From contig DNAE01000018.1 in assembly GCA_003543635.1 (NCBI GenBank), forward strand, positions 1 through 5,544: a DNA stretch of 5,544 nucleotides, given 5' to 3'. The DNA is from Clostridiales bacterium. GTDB taxonomy: Bacteria > Bacillota > Clostridia > Saccharofermentanales > Saccharofermentanaceae. The notes beneath the pieces are model-generated. The model made no database searches. It was not told the origin of the DNA and saw only the letters and a program-made list of their open reading frames with translations. How positions within the stretch are numbered: position 1 is the stretch's first letter; every line of letters begins with the position of its first letter. The position numbers were made by a program, and so were the translations under genes. This document shows positions 5,336 to 5,544 of this stretch, in pieces.

Positions 5336-5544
5336 ATGGATATTCATCAAGTTTACGGGGTCTTGAAGGTCGCATGCTGGTTGGGATTCTTCGTGGCATT
5401 TGTCGTGCTGTTTTTTAATCTTGTGAACCTGATCGGTGATCTCGTAAATAAAAAGCCCAAGAAGAAGCACGCTCTGGGAATGCTCATCTGCTTCGTGCTC
5501 CTGCAGCTGTTCCTTTTCGGGACATTCGGATTTGCCTTAAAGCA
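5336..5544 (+). CDS. Small membrane protein with at least two membrane helices, 3'-truncated
   Basis: The frame is open from the ATG at 5336 to the window end, with 69 full codons visible. Two hydrophobic segments are clear: about residues 12-34 (starting VACWLGFFVAF) and about 46-68 (starting ALGMLICFVLL). They are joined by a strongly basic loop, KKPKKKH (39-45). By the positive-inside rule the loop should be cytoplasmic, with the N-terminus outside, but this is only a prediction. The family is not recognised. A purine-rich ribosome site and an extended -10 promoter just upstream support a real, separately transcribed gene. The rest of the protein and its partners lie outside the window. 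Confidence 0.75.
   Translation, partial: MDIHQVYGVLKVACWLGFFVAFVVLFFNLVNLIGDLVNKKPKKKHALGMLICFVLLQLFLFGTFGFALK

Noticed and set aside
1..5544. A complete known anti-phage, toxin-antitoxin or secretion system
   Set aside because: ADP-ribose enzymes occur in such systems, but no toxin, transferase, nuclease, sensor or secretion component is visible, so naming one would be speculation.

Overview
The window looks like a piece of a bacterial chromosome from the Firmicutes, most likely a Clostridia/Lachnospiraceae-type anaerobe. This is an inference from several things: purine-rich Shine-Dalgarno sites close to AAAGGAGG or GGAGG before most genes, AUG starts, SigA-like promoters with extended -10 elements, and protein families (cytoplasmic SIMPL protein, macro domain with a C-terminal helical domain, DUF2262-like protein) that I associate with that group. 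All eight genes lie on the + strand with short gaps. I see no tRNA, rRNA, CRISPR array, insertion sequence or integrase, and no gene-free stretch longer than about 100 bases.

Left part (1-2943). A 5'-truncated macro-domain protein is followed after 80 bases by an ADP-ribosylglycohydrolase (ARH/DraG family) carrying an SseB-like C-terminal domain. One base further on is a cytoplasmic SIMPL (DUF541) protein. The first two are both predicted to bind or remove ADP-ribose, so this looks like an ADP-ribose 'eraser' or processing module. No ADP-ribosyltransferase is visible in the window. The SIMPL gene appears translationally coupled to the glycohydrolase, because its Shine-Dalgarno site lies inside the last codons of that gene.

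Middle (2944-4173). After an 89-base gap with a weak candidate promoter comes a very acidic 315-residue protein. It is an internal tandem duplication of a DUF2262-like unit. A 63-residue zinc-ribbon protein follows one base after its stop codon, so the two look like a coupled pair.

Right part (4174-5544). A strong extended -10 promoter at the end of the zinc-ribbon gene drives a 72-residue, lysine-rich helical protein of unknown function. That gene is followed by a 10-bp hairpin. Next come an alpha/beta hydrolase with an intact Ser-Asp-His set and, behind a second extended -10 promoter that overlaps the hydrolase stop codon, the start of a small two-helix membrane protein cut by the window end.

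Most worth a second look are the glycohydrolase-SseB fusion next to the macro protein, the duplicated acidic protein with its zinc-ribbon partner, and the independently promoted small helical protein. No complete recognised defence or secretion system is demonstrable from this window alone.
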